From positions 1 to 34,547 of the forward strand of contig JABFSL010000090.1 in the NCBI GenBank assembly GCA_013140605.1: 34,547 bases of DNA, written 5' to 3'. This document shows, piece by piece, positions 1 through 8,342 of this stretch. Made by a program: the position numbers and the translations under genes. Under the pieces are notes generated by a model. That model did no database searches, was not told the origin of the DNA, and saw only the letters and a list, made by a program, of their open reading frames with translations. The stretch is from Anaerolineales bacterium. GTDB lineage: Bacteria > Chloroflexota > Anaerolineae > Anaerolineales > Villigracilaceae. The stretch's first letter is position 1. The number at the start of each line of letters is the position of its first letter.

Positions 1-89
1 CTACTGCCGAGGGGCGGAATAAAAATTACCCATTGGAAAGTTGAGAAAACTTGCCAATGGGTAATTTTTATTCCGCCCCTCGGCAGTAG
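1..89. repeat. 36-bp perfect inverted repeat (long hairpin) at the window edge
   Basis: Bases 1-36 are the exact reverse complement of 54-89. The 17-nt centre holds a further 5-bp stem (38-42 with 48-52), so nearly the whole 89 nt can fold as one hairpin. The left arm begins at base 1, so it may be cut by the edge. It lies just upstream of the oxoamine synthase promoter region and has no T-run, so it does not look like a terminator. It could be a dispersed palindromic element or an assembly fold-back. Confidence 0.85.
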
Positions 90-143
90 ACAGAAAGTAT
101 CCCCTAGACTAAACTTACATAATTCTGATTTCGGAGGCATTAA

Positions 144-1355
144 ATGGATTTCAACAACACCAATGACTCTGTAACCCGTCGCGTCAGGGCATTTACTGAG
201 CGGGTTGCAAGGCTAAAAGAGCACGATCTATATTATCTCAACATGCCCGTGGAAGAGATTTTGCCTGACAGCAAAGTGCTCCTGCGCGGACGTACAATGG
301 GAATGTACGCATCTTACAGCTACCTGGGGCTGGTCGGCCACCCACGCATCAACGAAGCTGCAAAAAAAGCCGTGGATAAATTTGGTACCGGCACCAACGG
401 TGTGCGTATGCTGGCCGGGACCTTGACCATTCACAAGGAACTTGAAGAGACGATTGCGAATTTCAAACATGCCGAAGCCGCGGTCACCTACTCGTCGGGA
501 TATGTTACCAATCTGACTGTTATCTCAGGCTTGATGGGACGCGGTGATTACATATTTTCAGATAAATTGAATCACGCGTCCATCGTGGATGGTTGTTTGA
601 TGTCCGGCGCGGAATTTCGCCGTTTCAGGCATAACGATATGGAACATCTCGAAGGTTTGCTCAAAAACGCGCCCGCGGATGTTGCCAAAATGGTGGTAGC
701 AGACTCTGTGTTCAGCATGGATGGTGACATCATTGATCTGCCAAAAGTCGTTGAACTGTGCAAGAAATACAATGCATGGCTAATGATCGACGAAGCGCAT
801 TCCGTGGGTGTTCTGGGGAAGACCGGCACCGGCATCGAAGAGCACTTTAACATGTATGGCTCAATCGACATCAAGATGGGCACATTGAGCAAAACCATTC
901 CCTCCGTTGGCGGATACGTGGCTGCAAACAAGGATATCATCACCTATTTGAGCCATGCCAGCCGCGCCTATATGTTTTCTGCCGCGTTGCCGCCTGCTCA
1001 AGCGGCAGCCGCGAATGAAGCATTCAAAGTCATTTTGGATGAACCGTGGCGCATCAAGAAGTTGAACGAAAACACCAAACAATTTATCGGCGGGCTCAAA
1101 GGCCGGGGCTTCGATACCATGCTCACCGAGACCGCCATCGTCCCTGTGTTGTGCGGCCCGGATGACATGGCCTTCGCCATGACCCGCGAAGCACAACACA
1201 ACGATGTGTTTGTATTGCCCGTCGCTTCGCCTGCGGTACCCGAAGGGTTGGCGCGTCTGCGTGCAACGGTCACTGCCGCGCATGAGACAAACGAGATCGA
1301 GCGCGCAATGGATGTGATCGGCGAAGCTGGAAAGAAGCTGGGGTTGATAAAGTAG
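144..1355 (+). CDS. PLP-dependent alpha-oxoamine synthase (serine palmitoyltransferase / KBL / BioF-like)
   Basis: Members of this fold-type I family condense an amino acid with an acyl-CoA and release CO2. The 403-residue length is normal for the family. Visible motifs are the Gly-rich substrate loop GTGTNGVRMLAG (81-92), SSGY (117-120), LNHAS with the PLP-stacking His144, DEAHSVG (216-222), and the Schiff-base lysine K250 in GTLSK. An SD-like GGAGG lies just upstream of the ATG. The family splits into BioF, 2-amino-3-ketobutyrate CoA ligase and serine palmitoyltransferase. No bio genes are nearby, and the sequence alone does not fix the substrate, so a sphingolipid-type or related role is possible but not shown. 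The gene is monocistronic, with a terminator directly after it. Confidence 0.9.
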   Translation: MDFNNTNDSVTRRVRAFTERVARLKEHDLYYLNMPVEEILPDSKVLLRGRTMGMYASYSYLGLVGHPRINEAAKKAVDKFGTGTNGVRMLAGTLTIHKELEETIANFKHAEAAVTYSSGYVTNLTVISGLMGRGDYIFSDKLNHASIVDGCLMSGAEFRRFRHNDMEHLEGLLKNAPADVAKMVVADSVFSMDGDIIDLPKVVELCKKYNAWLMIDEAHSVGVLGKTGTGIEEHFNMYGSIDIKMGTLSKTIPSVGGYVAANKDIITYLSHASRAYMFSAALPPAQAAAANEAFKVILDEPWRIKKLNENTKQFIGGLKGRGFDTMLTETAIVPVLCGPDDMAFAMTREAQHNDVFVLPVASPAVPEGLARLRATVTAAHETNEIERAMDVIGEAGKKLGLIK

Positions 1356-1384
1356 GAATGAGTAAAAAGTAATAAGTGAGAAGG
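1351..1384 (+). repeat. degenerate AGTAA-rich tract at the stop codon
   Basis: The TAG stop is embedded in an A/G/T-only tract in which AGT recurs at 1351, 1361, 1368 and 1375, the last three at 7-nt spacing. It resembles the clean heptamer array after the P-type ATPase gene (8091-8181) and, like that one, leads straight into an intrinsic terminator. Confidence 0.5.
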
Positions 1385-1386
1385 AA

Positions 1387-1419
1387 ACAGCCCGTTGAAT
1401 TGACGGGCTGTCTTTTTTA
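1387..1419 (+). terminator. intrinsic terminator of the oxoamine synthase gene
   Basis: A 9-bp stem (ACAGCCCGT at 1387-1395 with 1403-1411) and a 7-nt loop are followed by CTTTTTTAT. It overlaps the stop codon of the convergent gene that ends at 1417. The minus side lacks a T-run, so it acts mainly on the plus strand. Confidence 0.85.
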
Positions 1420-2697
1420 TTTGGACGGCTTTCGCAATCCCAAAATCAATTCACCTTGTAAAATATAGCGCACCGCTTCAAGTTTATAACCTCGCTTGGA
1501 AACAAATTCATCGGTCAACTCACGGTATGTATAGTGGGTAATGTGCTCATCAGCATAGGCTTGTGGCAAAAGAATTTTATACACCCATTCAATAAATACC
1601 CACTGCCACTTCGCGTAATCTGGCGTACCGAGGATTAGAAATCCACCAGGCTGCAATACACGGTCCAGTTCGTCTAAAACATTTGCTCTTGGCACATGCT
1701 CAATGACTTGCGAGCATAGCACACAGGGAAAAGATTCGTTCGGTGCTGGCAGGTCGAATATTGATCCTTGAACAGTGGTGCGTTCGAAACGGCGTGCGTA
1801 GCGAAGTTTTCGCATCAAGATATCCAAAGCAATGCTGCCCGGCGGTAAAGCCCCGATAATTCGGCTTGATCCACAACCCACATCTAGGCATTTTCCTTTT
1901 CCAATAAGAAGACTCGTAATATGTTTGTATCTTTGTCTCTGCCAATACCGCTGGGGAGGCATTAGCGCATCGTAGGCGCGCGCATCGTAATCTGCACTGG
2001 CAATGGAATTCCGTAACTTCCATAAGCGTTTAAATGTTTTCAGATAAGCCAAACCAAAATTCACGAGACGGCCTAATGAATTATCGTTTATACGTGAACG
2101 ATAAGAAAACGGGATCTCGCGGATCAGGCAACCTTCCATCAACAACTTAACGAGAATTTCCTGCAAGATATCGTATCCAGCACATTCTGTTACCAAATTT
2201 TTCATAACATGGCTTTTATATAAACGAAATCCGCTGGACATGTCGCGCACATTCAGATCCAACCCACGGCTAAATACAATGTTCAGGACTTTGCTTAGCA
2301 CCTTTCGAGCCATCGGCATTAGTGCCTGACCATTTGATATGTATCGCGAAGCAATGATTACGTCTGCGGTATCACGGACATTCCACAAGTCGATAAGAAA
2401 GTGGGCAGGATGCGTCTGATCCGCATCCATAAAGATAATGTAATCGCCAGCGGCTTGTTGGATTCCTGCAACTATGGCAGATCCATACTTATTGACCGGT
2501 AGGGAAATTAATCTACTCTGGCTTTGTTGCATCGCCTGACGTATATTTTCGTCTGCCTGACCGGCTGTGATTATGATTTCATAAGTAATCACAAGCGAAT
2601 CCAAAGCGGAATGAATCCGAGGTATTAGCGAGACAAGATCGTCAGTCTCATCGTCCGTTAGAATGACTACAGAAAGGTTAAGTTGTGGAGTGGGCAT
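1417..2697 (-). CDS. family 2 glycosyltransferase fused to a SAM-dependent methyltransferase
   Basis: This is a 426-residue two-domain protein. Residues 8-230 are a GT2/GT-A domain resembling dolichol-phosphate mannose synthase, with the acidic metal/nucleotide-sugar motif FMDADQTHP (D91, D93) and SSGFRLY downstream. Residues 240-420 are a class I methyltransferase with motif I CLDVGCGSS (270-278), an acidic strand SIALDIL, QVIEHVP (330-336) and LQPGGFLILGTPD (348-360). No transmembrane helix is evident. The predicted role is transfer of a sugar to a lipid or glycan, followed by or coupled to methylation. The start codon lies inside the upstream GT87 gene (20-nt overlap), so the two are probably co-transcribed and translationally coupled. 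Substrates are unknown. Confidence 0.85.
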   Translation of the reverse strand: MPTPQLNLSVVILTDDETDDLVSLIPRIHSALDSLVITYEIIITAGQADENIRQAMQQSQSRLISLPVNKYGSAIVAGIQQAAGDYIIFMDADQTHPAHFLIDLWNVRDTADVIIASRYISNGQALMPMARKVLSKVLNIVFSRGLDLNVRDMSSGFRLYKSHVMKNLVTECAGYDILQEILVKLLMEGCLIREIPFSYRSRINDNSLGRLVNFGLAYLKTFKRLWKLRNSIASADYDARAYDALMPPQRYWQRQRYKHITSLLIGKGKCLDVGCGSSRIIGALPPGSIALDILMRKLRYARRFERTTVQGSIFDLPAPNESFPCVLCSQVIEHVPRANVLDELDRVLQPGGFLILGTPDYAKWQWVFIEWVYKILLPQAYADEHITHYTYRELTDEFVSKRGYKLEAVRYILQGELILGLRKPSK

Positions 2698-3856
2698 GAG
2701 TAATCGATTTTATAGAATTAAGATACCAGGTCAACCCGAAGATGGCGCACCAAAATAATGGAAACCAGAGATAGTAAACATCATTGGTGTTCAAAAGTCT
2801 TTGCCAGTAATTAATTGAAATCACAATTACAACCGCAATGGCAAGCCAGAGATTGAACGTTTTATTATTTAAATAATATATCCAGTTGAATATCTGCGCA
2901 ATTGGTATTAATAGTATTGTCTGGTCATAACTCCAACCAAAGAATGTGGTTGGAACTGTGATAAGCGTAAGCAATGCAACAGAAAATTCCATACTGAATT
3001 TTGACTGGTATCTTGCCAGCAGGAATGGCAAAGGTAAAAGTAGGATAATCAAATATCGGGCATATTTTGTTATGTGCATGTATTCCAATATACCGCCAAT
3101 GGTTGGAGTTACCCAATTGACAGGCGCAATTGCAGTTTCGCCAAAAAAATCAGATATCCAGAAGGGCCGAAATATAAAAAGGATAATAGCACTAACAATG
3201 CCGGCGACAACCAATCCAGCCCAGCCTCCATACTGGCGCTGCTGTATCATGATAATTAATAAATAGATCACTGCCAAAATTGCCATATGCGGCTTGATCG
3301 AGGTCAGAACCAAAACTGCGCCGGCCAAGAACCACTGTCCCTTTTTAATTAGCGCCATACTGGAAACCAGACCTAAAAAAACCAGAAAAGTCACTTGTCC
3401 CATGTAAAGACCGGTTATGACTGGAGGCAGACTGATTGCAAGGATCAGGTAAATTAATACCAAACCCTGATTACTTGTTGTCAGATACAACTGTGACAGA
3501 ATTAAAATCGATGCCAGTACGATCGTTAAATTTATCAATAACCAGACAAACTTTGCTGTTGAAAAAGGTAACCATGCCAAGGGAAGCAAAAAAACAAACA
3601 GAGTGGGAGGATTCCACGCCATTATCGTGTAATCCAGTCCGGTTTGCATTTGAATTTGTTGAGTAAATTCAAGTAATTTTTGGCTGTAGGGGTTTTGTCC
3701 ATTGTGAAGCAGATAAGTTGCCGACCAGTAGCCAATGAAATCATTCCCACCCACCTTGGTTGTTAATGTAATTTTCCATAACAAGGGCAGTAAGACAAAG
3801 CCCATTAAAAGTATTAAGCTTAAAAGAAGTATCTTTAATTTTAGCGATTTCAACAT
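2678..3856 (-). CDS. GT87 / DUF2029-type polytopic membrane glycosyltransferase
   Basis: The 392-residue protein is hydrophobic along most of its length, with roughly nine to eleven predicted membrane helices. The first loop GGNDFIGYWSATYLLHNGQNPY is typical of the DUF2029/GT87 family (the D/Y-rich loop after TM1 and the GxxPY segment). These GT-C enzymes use polyprenyl-phosphate sugars as donors on the outer face of the membrane. It overlaps the GT2-methyltransferase gene by 20 nt, which suggests that gene makes or modifies the lipid-linked sugar used here (inference). A GGGAG SD precedes the ATG. The gene looks clearly more AT-rich than its neighbours, so horizontal acquisition is possible. 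Confidence 0.8.
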   Translation of the reverse strand: MLKSLKLKILLLSLILLMGFVLLPLLWKITLTTKVGGNDFIGYWSATYLLHNGQNPYSQKLLEFTQQIQMQTGLDYTIMAWNPPTLFVFLLPLAWLPFSTAKFVWLLINLTIVLASILILSQLYLTTSNQGLVLIYLILAISLPPVITGLYMGQVTFLVFLGLVSSMALIKKGQWFLAGAVLVLTSIKPHMAILAVIYLLIIMIQQRQYGGWAGLVVAGIVSAIILFIFRPFWISDFFGETAIAPVNWVTPTIGGILEYMHITKYARYLIILLLPLPFLLARYQSKFSMEFSVALLTLITVPTTFFGWSYDQTILLIPIAQIFNWIYYLNNKTFNLWLAIAVVIVISINYWQRLLNTNDVYYLWFPLFWCAIFGLTWYLNSIKSITHAHSTT

Positions 3857-3930
3857 TTACTCCCGACTCATTTAAAATGGATAAACTTGATTATAAGCGA
3901 CATACCTTTCCAGATAGCGTGACTGGAGAA

Positions 3931-3959
3931 GCGAAAAAACATCGCCCTCGCAACGACAT
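3931..3959. repeat. truncated copy of a dispersed TGTCGTTGCGAG-type palindrome
   Basis: The segment ends in CCTCGCAACGACAT, the outer arm of the elements at 8221-8303 and 24116-24238, and its GCGAAAAAAC core matches the 8281 region. The opposite arm is not recognisable, so this appears to be a half element abutting the stop of the small TPR-like gene. Confidence 0.6.
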
Positions 3960-3961
3960 CA

Positions 3962-4423
3962 CTACTTTATACTCCCCAAATCTCCCATCAAGACCTGCTT
4001 ATCTTCCTCATCCTCGACCTTTTCTGCAAGGGCGAATGCTTTCTCCAAATACTCCTGCATCTTCGCCTTGTTCCCTGCGACCATCTCAGCGCGGGCAAAG
4101 GCTTCGTACGCAAAGGCAGCATAAAAAGGTTCATAGCCTTCCGCCAGTTTCAATGAGACTTCGGCAAATTTTCGCGCATTATCAGCCTGCCCTAATAAAG
4201 CATAGACACGCGAAACCTGCCAATTCCCAACCGATAAATTTTGCGGCGTGGCGTCTTCGCGTTGAGTCCAATGCCAAAGGGAAGTCATTGCAGATTGCAG
4301 CATGGCCAACTCCTCGTCAGGTGTGCGATGCGGATTGTCAATATATTCCCAGGTTTTGTTGAAACAAGCCGCTGAAAAATATTTATGAACGGTGACCAAA
4401 TCAAAATCAGGTTTATCAGACAT
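3962..4423 (-). CDS. small TPR-like hypothetical protein
   Basis: The 153-residue soluble protein has no signal peptide. The second half shows paired-helix repeats of TPR type: WQVSRVYALLGQADNARKFA, then YEAFARAEMVAGNKAKMQ, then YLEKAFALAEKV, each with the small/large residue spacing of a TPR hairpin. I do not recognise a specific family for the N-terminal half, which is Trp/Phe rich (FSAACFNKTWEYI). A strong SD (AAGGAG) sits 7 nt before the ATG. It is divergent from the Mn riboswitch operon and shares its roughly 150-bp intergenic region. Function is unknown; a protein-interaction role is inferred only from the repeat type. Confidence 0.75.
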   Translation of the reverse strand: MSDKPDFDLVTVHKYFSAACFNKTWEYIDNPHRTPDEELAMLQSAMTSLWHWTQREDATPQNLSVGNWQVSRVYALLGQADNARKFAEVSLKLAEGYEPFYAAFAYEAFARAEMVAGNKAKMQEYLEKAFALAEKVEDEEDKQVLMGDLGSIK

Positions 4424-4536
4424 GGGATTCTCCTTTTGGGTAAATTACCAATGAAATCTCAATCGTATTTGGTGTGAATTTTAGCTTAAGTTTCGGTCGA
4501 ACCTGATTGCATTCGCAAGGACAGATTAGAAAATTC

Positions 4537-4568
4537 TTAACCACAACTGTCCACATTTTCTGTATACT
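4537..4568 (+). promoter_or_regulatory. candidate promoter for the Mn riboswitch transcript
   Basis: A good -10 hexamer TATACT (4563-4568) lies 10 nt before the 5' strand of the aptamer P1 helix, placing the start near 4575, exactly where the RNA should begin. The -35 is weak: TTAACC at 4537-4542 with a long 20-nt spacer. Confidence 0.55.
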
Positions 4569-4578
4569 GCACTTACTC

Positions 4579-4666
4579 CGATGGGGAGTAGCCGCCCAAA
4601 AATTGGGATGCTCAGTCGTCAATACGGAACTCGTTCCCGGCTGTTCAGCAAAAGGCAAGACCATCG
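4579..4666 (+). promoter_or_regulatory. yybP-ykoY manganese riboswitch aptamer
   Basis: The conserved L1 GGGGAGTAGC (4583-4592) follows the 5' strand of P1. The L3 region GTCGTCAATACGGA lies at 4616-4629. The element ends in GCAAGACCATC, as in known members of this family. Helices by eye are P1 CGATGG 4579-4584 with CCATCG 4661-4666, P2 CCCAA/TTGGG 4595-4607, P3 CAGTCG/CGGCTG 4613-4643, and a distal GGAA/TTCC hairpin. The P1 3' strand lies inside the 5' arm of the terminator at 4658-4693. Mn2+ binding should therefore block termination and turn the downstream DedA/P-type ATPase genes ON, the usual logic for this class. Confidence 0.9.
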
Positions 4667-4693
4667 CCAAAACATTTTGGCGATGGTCTTTTT
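4658..4693 (+). terminator. expression-platform terminator of the Mn riboswitch
   Basis: A 15-bp perfect complementarity (4658-4672 with 4675-4689) is followed by a T-run. It ends only about 10 nt before the DedA SD, so it can only serve as an attenuator. Its 5' arm contains the CCATCG that closes aptamer P1. Confidence 0.9.
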
Positions 4694-4713
4694 ATTTGAA
4701 ACAGGAAGGCATC

Positions 4714-5382
4714 ATGTTCGACACATTGGAACAAACAATTTTATCCACACTTCAAATCATCTTTGATGAGTTTGGCTGGCTCGGTGTTTTCGGGTTGATG
4801 GTTTTTGAAAACGCCACAGGCATCACGCCCAGCGAGATCATCCTCGCCTTCGCAGGCTGGATGCTGATCGAGCGTCACGGAATATCCGCGGCGTTCATTC
4901 CAATCGCGGGCTTCTATGCAGGCTTGGGGAGCGCAGTCGGCGCATCCATTACGTACTGGGTCGCTCGTCTTGGCGGCCGTCCCATGATAGATAAATTCAT
5001 GAAACTATTCCGCATCAACCCGAACTATGTCGTGAAAATGGAAGAACAGGTCGGCAAATGGGGCGTGGGAATTGTAATGTTCGGGCGCGTTATTCCCGGC
5101 ATCCGAACCCTGGTCAGTATTCCGGCGGGGTTGGTCAAGATCCCATTTTTGAAATTTTTCCTCGCCACTTTTATCGGAGCATATATTTGGTGTACACTTC
5201 TGATCGGCGCCGGGTATGTTCTTGGGTATGAATGGAAATTGATCAGCGAATATATCAAAACACACCTGCCGCTCATCTTTACAGGCGGTTTTCTCAGCCT
5301 CATCATTTATCTCATCCATCATTATCGCGCATCCCTTTCCAATATCGGATGGATGCGTTTACCAAATAAAAAACTGGAATAA
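4714..5382 (+). CDS. DedA-family (VTT/SNARE-associated domain) membrane protein
   Basis: The 222-residue polytopic protein carries the DedA signatures: ENATGITPSEIIL near residue 27 (usually E-x-x-x-P-x-P-x-E), GAxxGxxxxYWxARLGGR around 73-90, and the F/GRVIPGIRTLVSIPAG segment with the conserved Arg-x-x-Pro-x-x-Arg. The family includes undecaprenyl-phosphate and phospholipid flippases and proton-dependent transporters of the inner membrane. I chose the ATG at 4714, preceded by AGGAAGG, over the longer upstream frame, which would translate the riboswitch and terminator. It is the first gene after the Mn2+ riboswitch and ends 2 nt before the ATPase start, so a role in Mn2+ homeostasis or in the membrane response to Mn2+ is inferred from context. 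Confidence 0.88.
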   Translation: MFDTLEQTILSTLQIIFDEFGWLGVFGLMVFENATGITPSEIILAFAGWMLIERHGISAAFIPIAGFYAGLGSAVGASITYWVARLGGRPMIDKFMKLFRINPNYVVKMEEQVGKWGVGIVMFGRVIPGIRTLVSIPAGLVKIPFLKFFLATFIGAYIWCTLLIGAGYVLGYEWKLISEYIKTHLPLIFTGGFLSLIIYLIHHYRASLSNIGWMRLPNKKLE

Positions 5383-5384
5383 TT

Positions 5385-8093
5385 ATGAATTGGCATTTGC
5401 AATCAATTGACTCATCCCTTGAAACGCTTCATACCAGCCTGAAAACTGGTCTGTCGCAGCCTGAATCAGAATCGCGGCTGACAAAGTACGGGCGCAACGA
5501 ACTCATCGAAAAAAGCGGGCGGACTCCGCTCAAAATTTTCTGGGAGCAGATCACCGCCACGATGGTGCTTATTCTCATCGCGGCGGCGGTTGTGGCTGGC
5601 TTGCTTGGAGATACAAAGAATACCATCGCCATCACAGCAATTGTCCTTCTGTACGCCATCCTCGGATTTGTTCAGGAGTACCGCGCAGAACAGGCGATAT
5701 CCGCGTTAAAGAAATTATCAGTTCCTAATGTACGTGTTTTGCGGGATGGCACGCTCAAAGAGATTTCTGCGCGCGAACTCGTGCCCGGTGACATCATCCA
5801 GCTCGAAGCGGGGAATGTTCTGCCTGCGGATGTGCGCCTGCTCGAAGCGGTGAACCTCCGCATTCAGGAAGCCGCACTGACAGGCGAATCTGAACCAGTT
5901 GAGAAGCAGACTGCCGAGCTATACAAGGAAGGTTTGCCGTTGGGAGACCGCCGCAACATGGGCTACATGGGAACTATCGTCACACAGGGGCGCGGGTTGG
6001 CGTTGGTTATCGCAACAGGTATGCAAACCGAACTTGGCAAGATCGCCGATCTGATTCAACAAAGTGATGCGGGGCAAACACCATTACAAAAACGACTCGA
6101 TACGCTCGGAAAAAATCTCGCCATCGTGGGCGTGGTGATCGCGGTCTTTATTGCAGTGCTTGGGCTTTTGCGCGGAGATGAACTTCGTCACATGCTGCTC
6201 ACAGCTGTCAGCGTTGCTGTGGCAATCGTCCCTGAAGGATTGCCCGCGGTTGTGACCATCACGCTCGCGCTCGGCGCACAGCGCATGCTAAAACAGAATG
6301 CGCTCATCCGCAAACTTCCCGCCGTTGAAACACTGGGCTCCGTCACTGTGATCTGCTCCGATAAAACAGGCACGCTGACCGAAAACCGCATGACCGTGGT
6401 TGTGTTGGATGTGGCGGGACATGAACTGGACTTAACCGAGGAAATGGACAAGCAGGGTTCTGTCCGCAAAGTAGCCATTGAAGATAATCATAATGCGGCC
6501 ACCTTATCTCTGCTTGCAATTGGCGGTACCTTATGCAATGATGCGCAACTGGTTGATACTGGCGACGGAGGCTTCCACACCCTGGGAGACCCAACCGAAG
6601 GCGCGCTGGTTGCAACCGCCGCCAAGATGGGGTTTTGGAAATCAACATTGGATTCATCCTTCCCGCGCGCGGCTGAATTGCCGTTTGACTCGGAACGCAA
6701 ACGCATGACTACCGTCCACCATTTGGAACAATATGACCCAACCATTCTCGCGGGACTTGAAATTGGAAATCATCGTTACATCGCGTTTACCAAAGGCAGC
6801 GTGGACGGGCTGTTGGGTTTGTCGAATCAGGTTTGGGTGAACGGTCAAACTCAAAGAATGGATGACAGTTTCAAGGTCAGGGTGGAAGCGGCGAATGAAC
6901 GGCTGGCAAAGAAAGGCATGCGCGTGCTCGGCGTCGCATTCCGCATGATGAATCACATCCCCGAAATCATCCAAACGGATTTGGAACAGAATTTAACGTT
7001 TATCGGTTTGTTCGGCATGATCGACCCGCCGCGTGAAGAAGTGCGGGATGCGGTTGCGATCACGAAGGCTGCGGGCATTCGCACGGTCATGATCACAGGC
7101 GACCATCCGCTGACTGCGAGTGAAATTGCGCGGCAGTTGGGAATCACCGATCAAGCTGCATTGAGCAAAGTATTAACTGGCGCGGAAATTGAAAATCTTT
7201 CGTTCGATGAATTAAAAAATGTTGTGGATGAGGTACAAGTATTTGCGCGTGTATCGCCTGAGCATAAATTGAAGATCGTGCAGGCCTTGCAGGAGCGCGG
7301 ACATATTGTCTCGATGACAGGCGACGGCGTGAACGATGCGCCCGCCTTGAAGCGCGCGGACATCGGCGTGGCGATGGGCATCACCGGCACGGATGTTTCG
7401 AAGGAAGCCGCTGACATGGTGCTGCTCGACGATAATTTTGCGACCATCGTGAGCGCCGTAAAAGAAGGCCGCACGATCTATGACAATATCCGCAAGTTCG
7501 TGAGATTCAGCGTGGCGGGAAATATCGGTAAGGTGTTGGTGATGCTGCTCGCGCCGTTTCTGGGGAAACCAATTCCGCTTTTACCCTTGCAATTGCTGTG
7601 GCTGAATTTATTAACCGACGGCCTGCTCGGACTCGGCATGGGCGTGGAGAACCCTGAAAGCGACACGATGAAACGTCCGCCGTATTCGCCGAAGGAAGGT
7701 GTGTTTTCCAGAGGCGCGGGCGTGCAGGTCATTTGGGTCGGTGCATTGATCGGCGCTCTCGCACTGGGACTTGGCTCGTGGTACTACTTCACAGGCCGCG
7801 AACAATGGCAGACGATGGTCTTTACATTTTTAGCATTTGCTCAAGTATTTCAAGCCTGGGCTTCACGCTCGTCAACGGATTCATTTTTCAAGTTGCGACT
7901 GATGAGCAATCCATTACTGGCAGGCATGTCCGCGCTAGTGGTGGGGTTGCAGTTGACGGTGTTATACGTTCCGTTTTTGGCGGAGTTCTTTGGGGTGAAG
8001 GCGCTAAGTCTATGTGACTTGTCCATTGCAATTGCGGGCGGGATTGTGGTGTTTTTGGTGATGGAAGCGGAGAAGGTGTTGAAGAGGAAGTAA
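5385..8093 (+). CDS. P2-type cation-transporting ATPase, probable Mn2+/Ca2+ exporter
   Basis: The 902-residue protein has the full P2 ATPase layout: N-terminal cation_ATPase_N, A-domain with LTGES (near 165-169), M4 PEGLP (283-287), phosphorylated D326 in [16 protein letters not shown] and the KGSVD nucleotide domain, TGDGVNDAP (645-653), and six C-terminal helices. Site II residues E284 (M4), N741 and D745 (M6, NLLTDG) are present. The site I position equivalent to SERCA E771 is Lys716 (NIGK), and M8 has no Glu. That resembles the single-site SPCA/PMR1 pumps that carry Mn2+ as well as Ca2+. It lies 2 nt after the DedA gene, under a Mn2+ riboswitch that would switch it ON at high Mn2+. The stop codon starts a heptamer array. 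Confidence 0.93.
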   Translation: MNWHLQSIDSSLETLHTSLKTGLSQPESESRLTKYGRNELIEKSGRTPLKIFWEQITATMVLILIAAAVVAGLLGDTKNTIAITAIVLLYAILGFVQEYRAEQAISALKKLSVPNVRVLRDGTLKEISARELVPGDIIQLEAGNVLPADVRLLEAVNLRIQEAALTGESEPVEKQTAELYKEGLPLGDRRNMGYMGTIVTQGRGLALVIATGMQTELGKIADLIQQSDAGQTPLQKRLDTLGKNLAIVGVVIAVFIAVLGLLRGDELRHMLLTAVSVAVAIVPEGLPAVVTITLALGAQRMLKQNALIRKLPAVETLGSVTVICSDKTGTLTENRMTVVVLDVAGHELDLTEEMDKQGSVRKVAIEDNHNAATLSLLAIGGTLCNDAQLVDTGDGGFHTLGDPTEGALVATAAKMGFWKSTLDSSFPRAAELPFDSERKRMTTVHHLEQYDPTILAGLEIGNHRYIAFTKGSVDGLLGLSNQVWVNGQTQRMDDSFKVRVEAANERLAKKGMRVLGVAFRMMNHIPEIIQTDLEQNLTFIGLFGMIDPPREEVRDAVAITKAAGIRTVMITGDHPLTASEIARQLGITDQAALSKVLTGAEIENLSFDELKNVVDEVQVFARVSPEHKLKIVQALQERGHIVSMTGDGVNDAPALKRADIGVAMGITGTDVSKEAADMVLLDDNFATIVSAVKEGRTIYDNIRKFVRFSVAGNIGKVLVMLLAPFLGKPIPLLPLQLLWLNLLTDGLLGLGMGVENPESDTMKRPPYSPKEGVFSRGAGVQVIWVGALIGALALGLGSWYYFTGREQWQTMVFTFLAFAQVFQAWASRSSTDSFFKLRLMSNPLLAGMSALVVGLQLTVLYVPFLAEFFGVKALSLCDLSIAIAGGIVVFLVMEAEKVLKRK

Positions 8094-8181
8094 GAAGTAA
8101 GAAGTAAGAAGTAAGAAGTAAGAAGTAAGAAGTAAGAAGTAAAAAGTGAGAAGTGAAAAGTAGCGAGTAATAAGTAATAAG
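8091..8181 (+). repeat. TAAGAAG heptamer tandem array
   Basis: Seven perfect TAAGAAG units (8091-8139) are followed by six diverged units up to 8181. The ATPase stop codon is the first TAA of the array. Because 7 is not a multiple of 3, the array supplies stop codons in all three forward frames. It runs directly into the terminator at 8182. Confidence 0.95.
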
Positions 8182-8212
8182 AAAACCCGTCTCGGTTTGA
8201 GGCGGGTTTTGG
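8182..8212 (+). terminator. intrinsic terminator of the DedA-ATPase operon
   Basis: A 12-bp stem (AAAACCCGTCTC 8182-8193 with GAGGCGGGTTTT 8199-8210, one G-T pair) and a 5-nt loop end in TTTTGGTTT. Confidence 0.75.
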
Positions 8213-8220
8213 TTTGCTCA

Positions 8221-8303
8221 TGTCGTTGCGAGGGCGTTCTTCCCGAAGCAACCTTCCTGTTTCGACAAGGAGATTGCTTCGCAAAAAAACGCTCGCAATG
8301 ACA
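8221..8303. repeat. dispersed imperfect palindrome, TGTCGTTGCGAG...CTCGCAATGACA
   Basis: The outer 12-bp arms are inverted with one mismatch. The centre contains AAGCAACC and AGATTGCTTCG as a second, weaker inverted pair. The same design occurs at 24116-24238 and, truncated, at 3931-3959. It is non-coding. Short-frame translations of this kind of repeat are common spurious ORFs. Confidence 0.8.
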
Positions 8304-8342
8304 TATAAAACGATAAGGCGGGCTTTGGTTTATCAATGTTAC

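Noticed and set aside
4507-4713. N-terminal extension of the DedA reading frame
   Set aside because: The extra 69 codons would translate the riboswitch aptamer and terminator. The ATG at 4714 has a good SD and begins the family-like sequence.
8091-8181. CRISPR array
   Set aside because: Units are 7 bp with no spacers, and there are no cas genes nearby.
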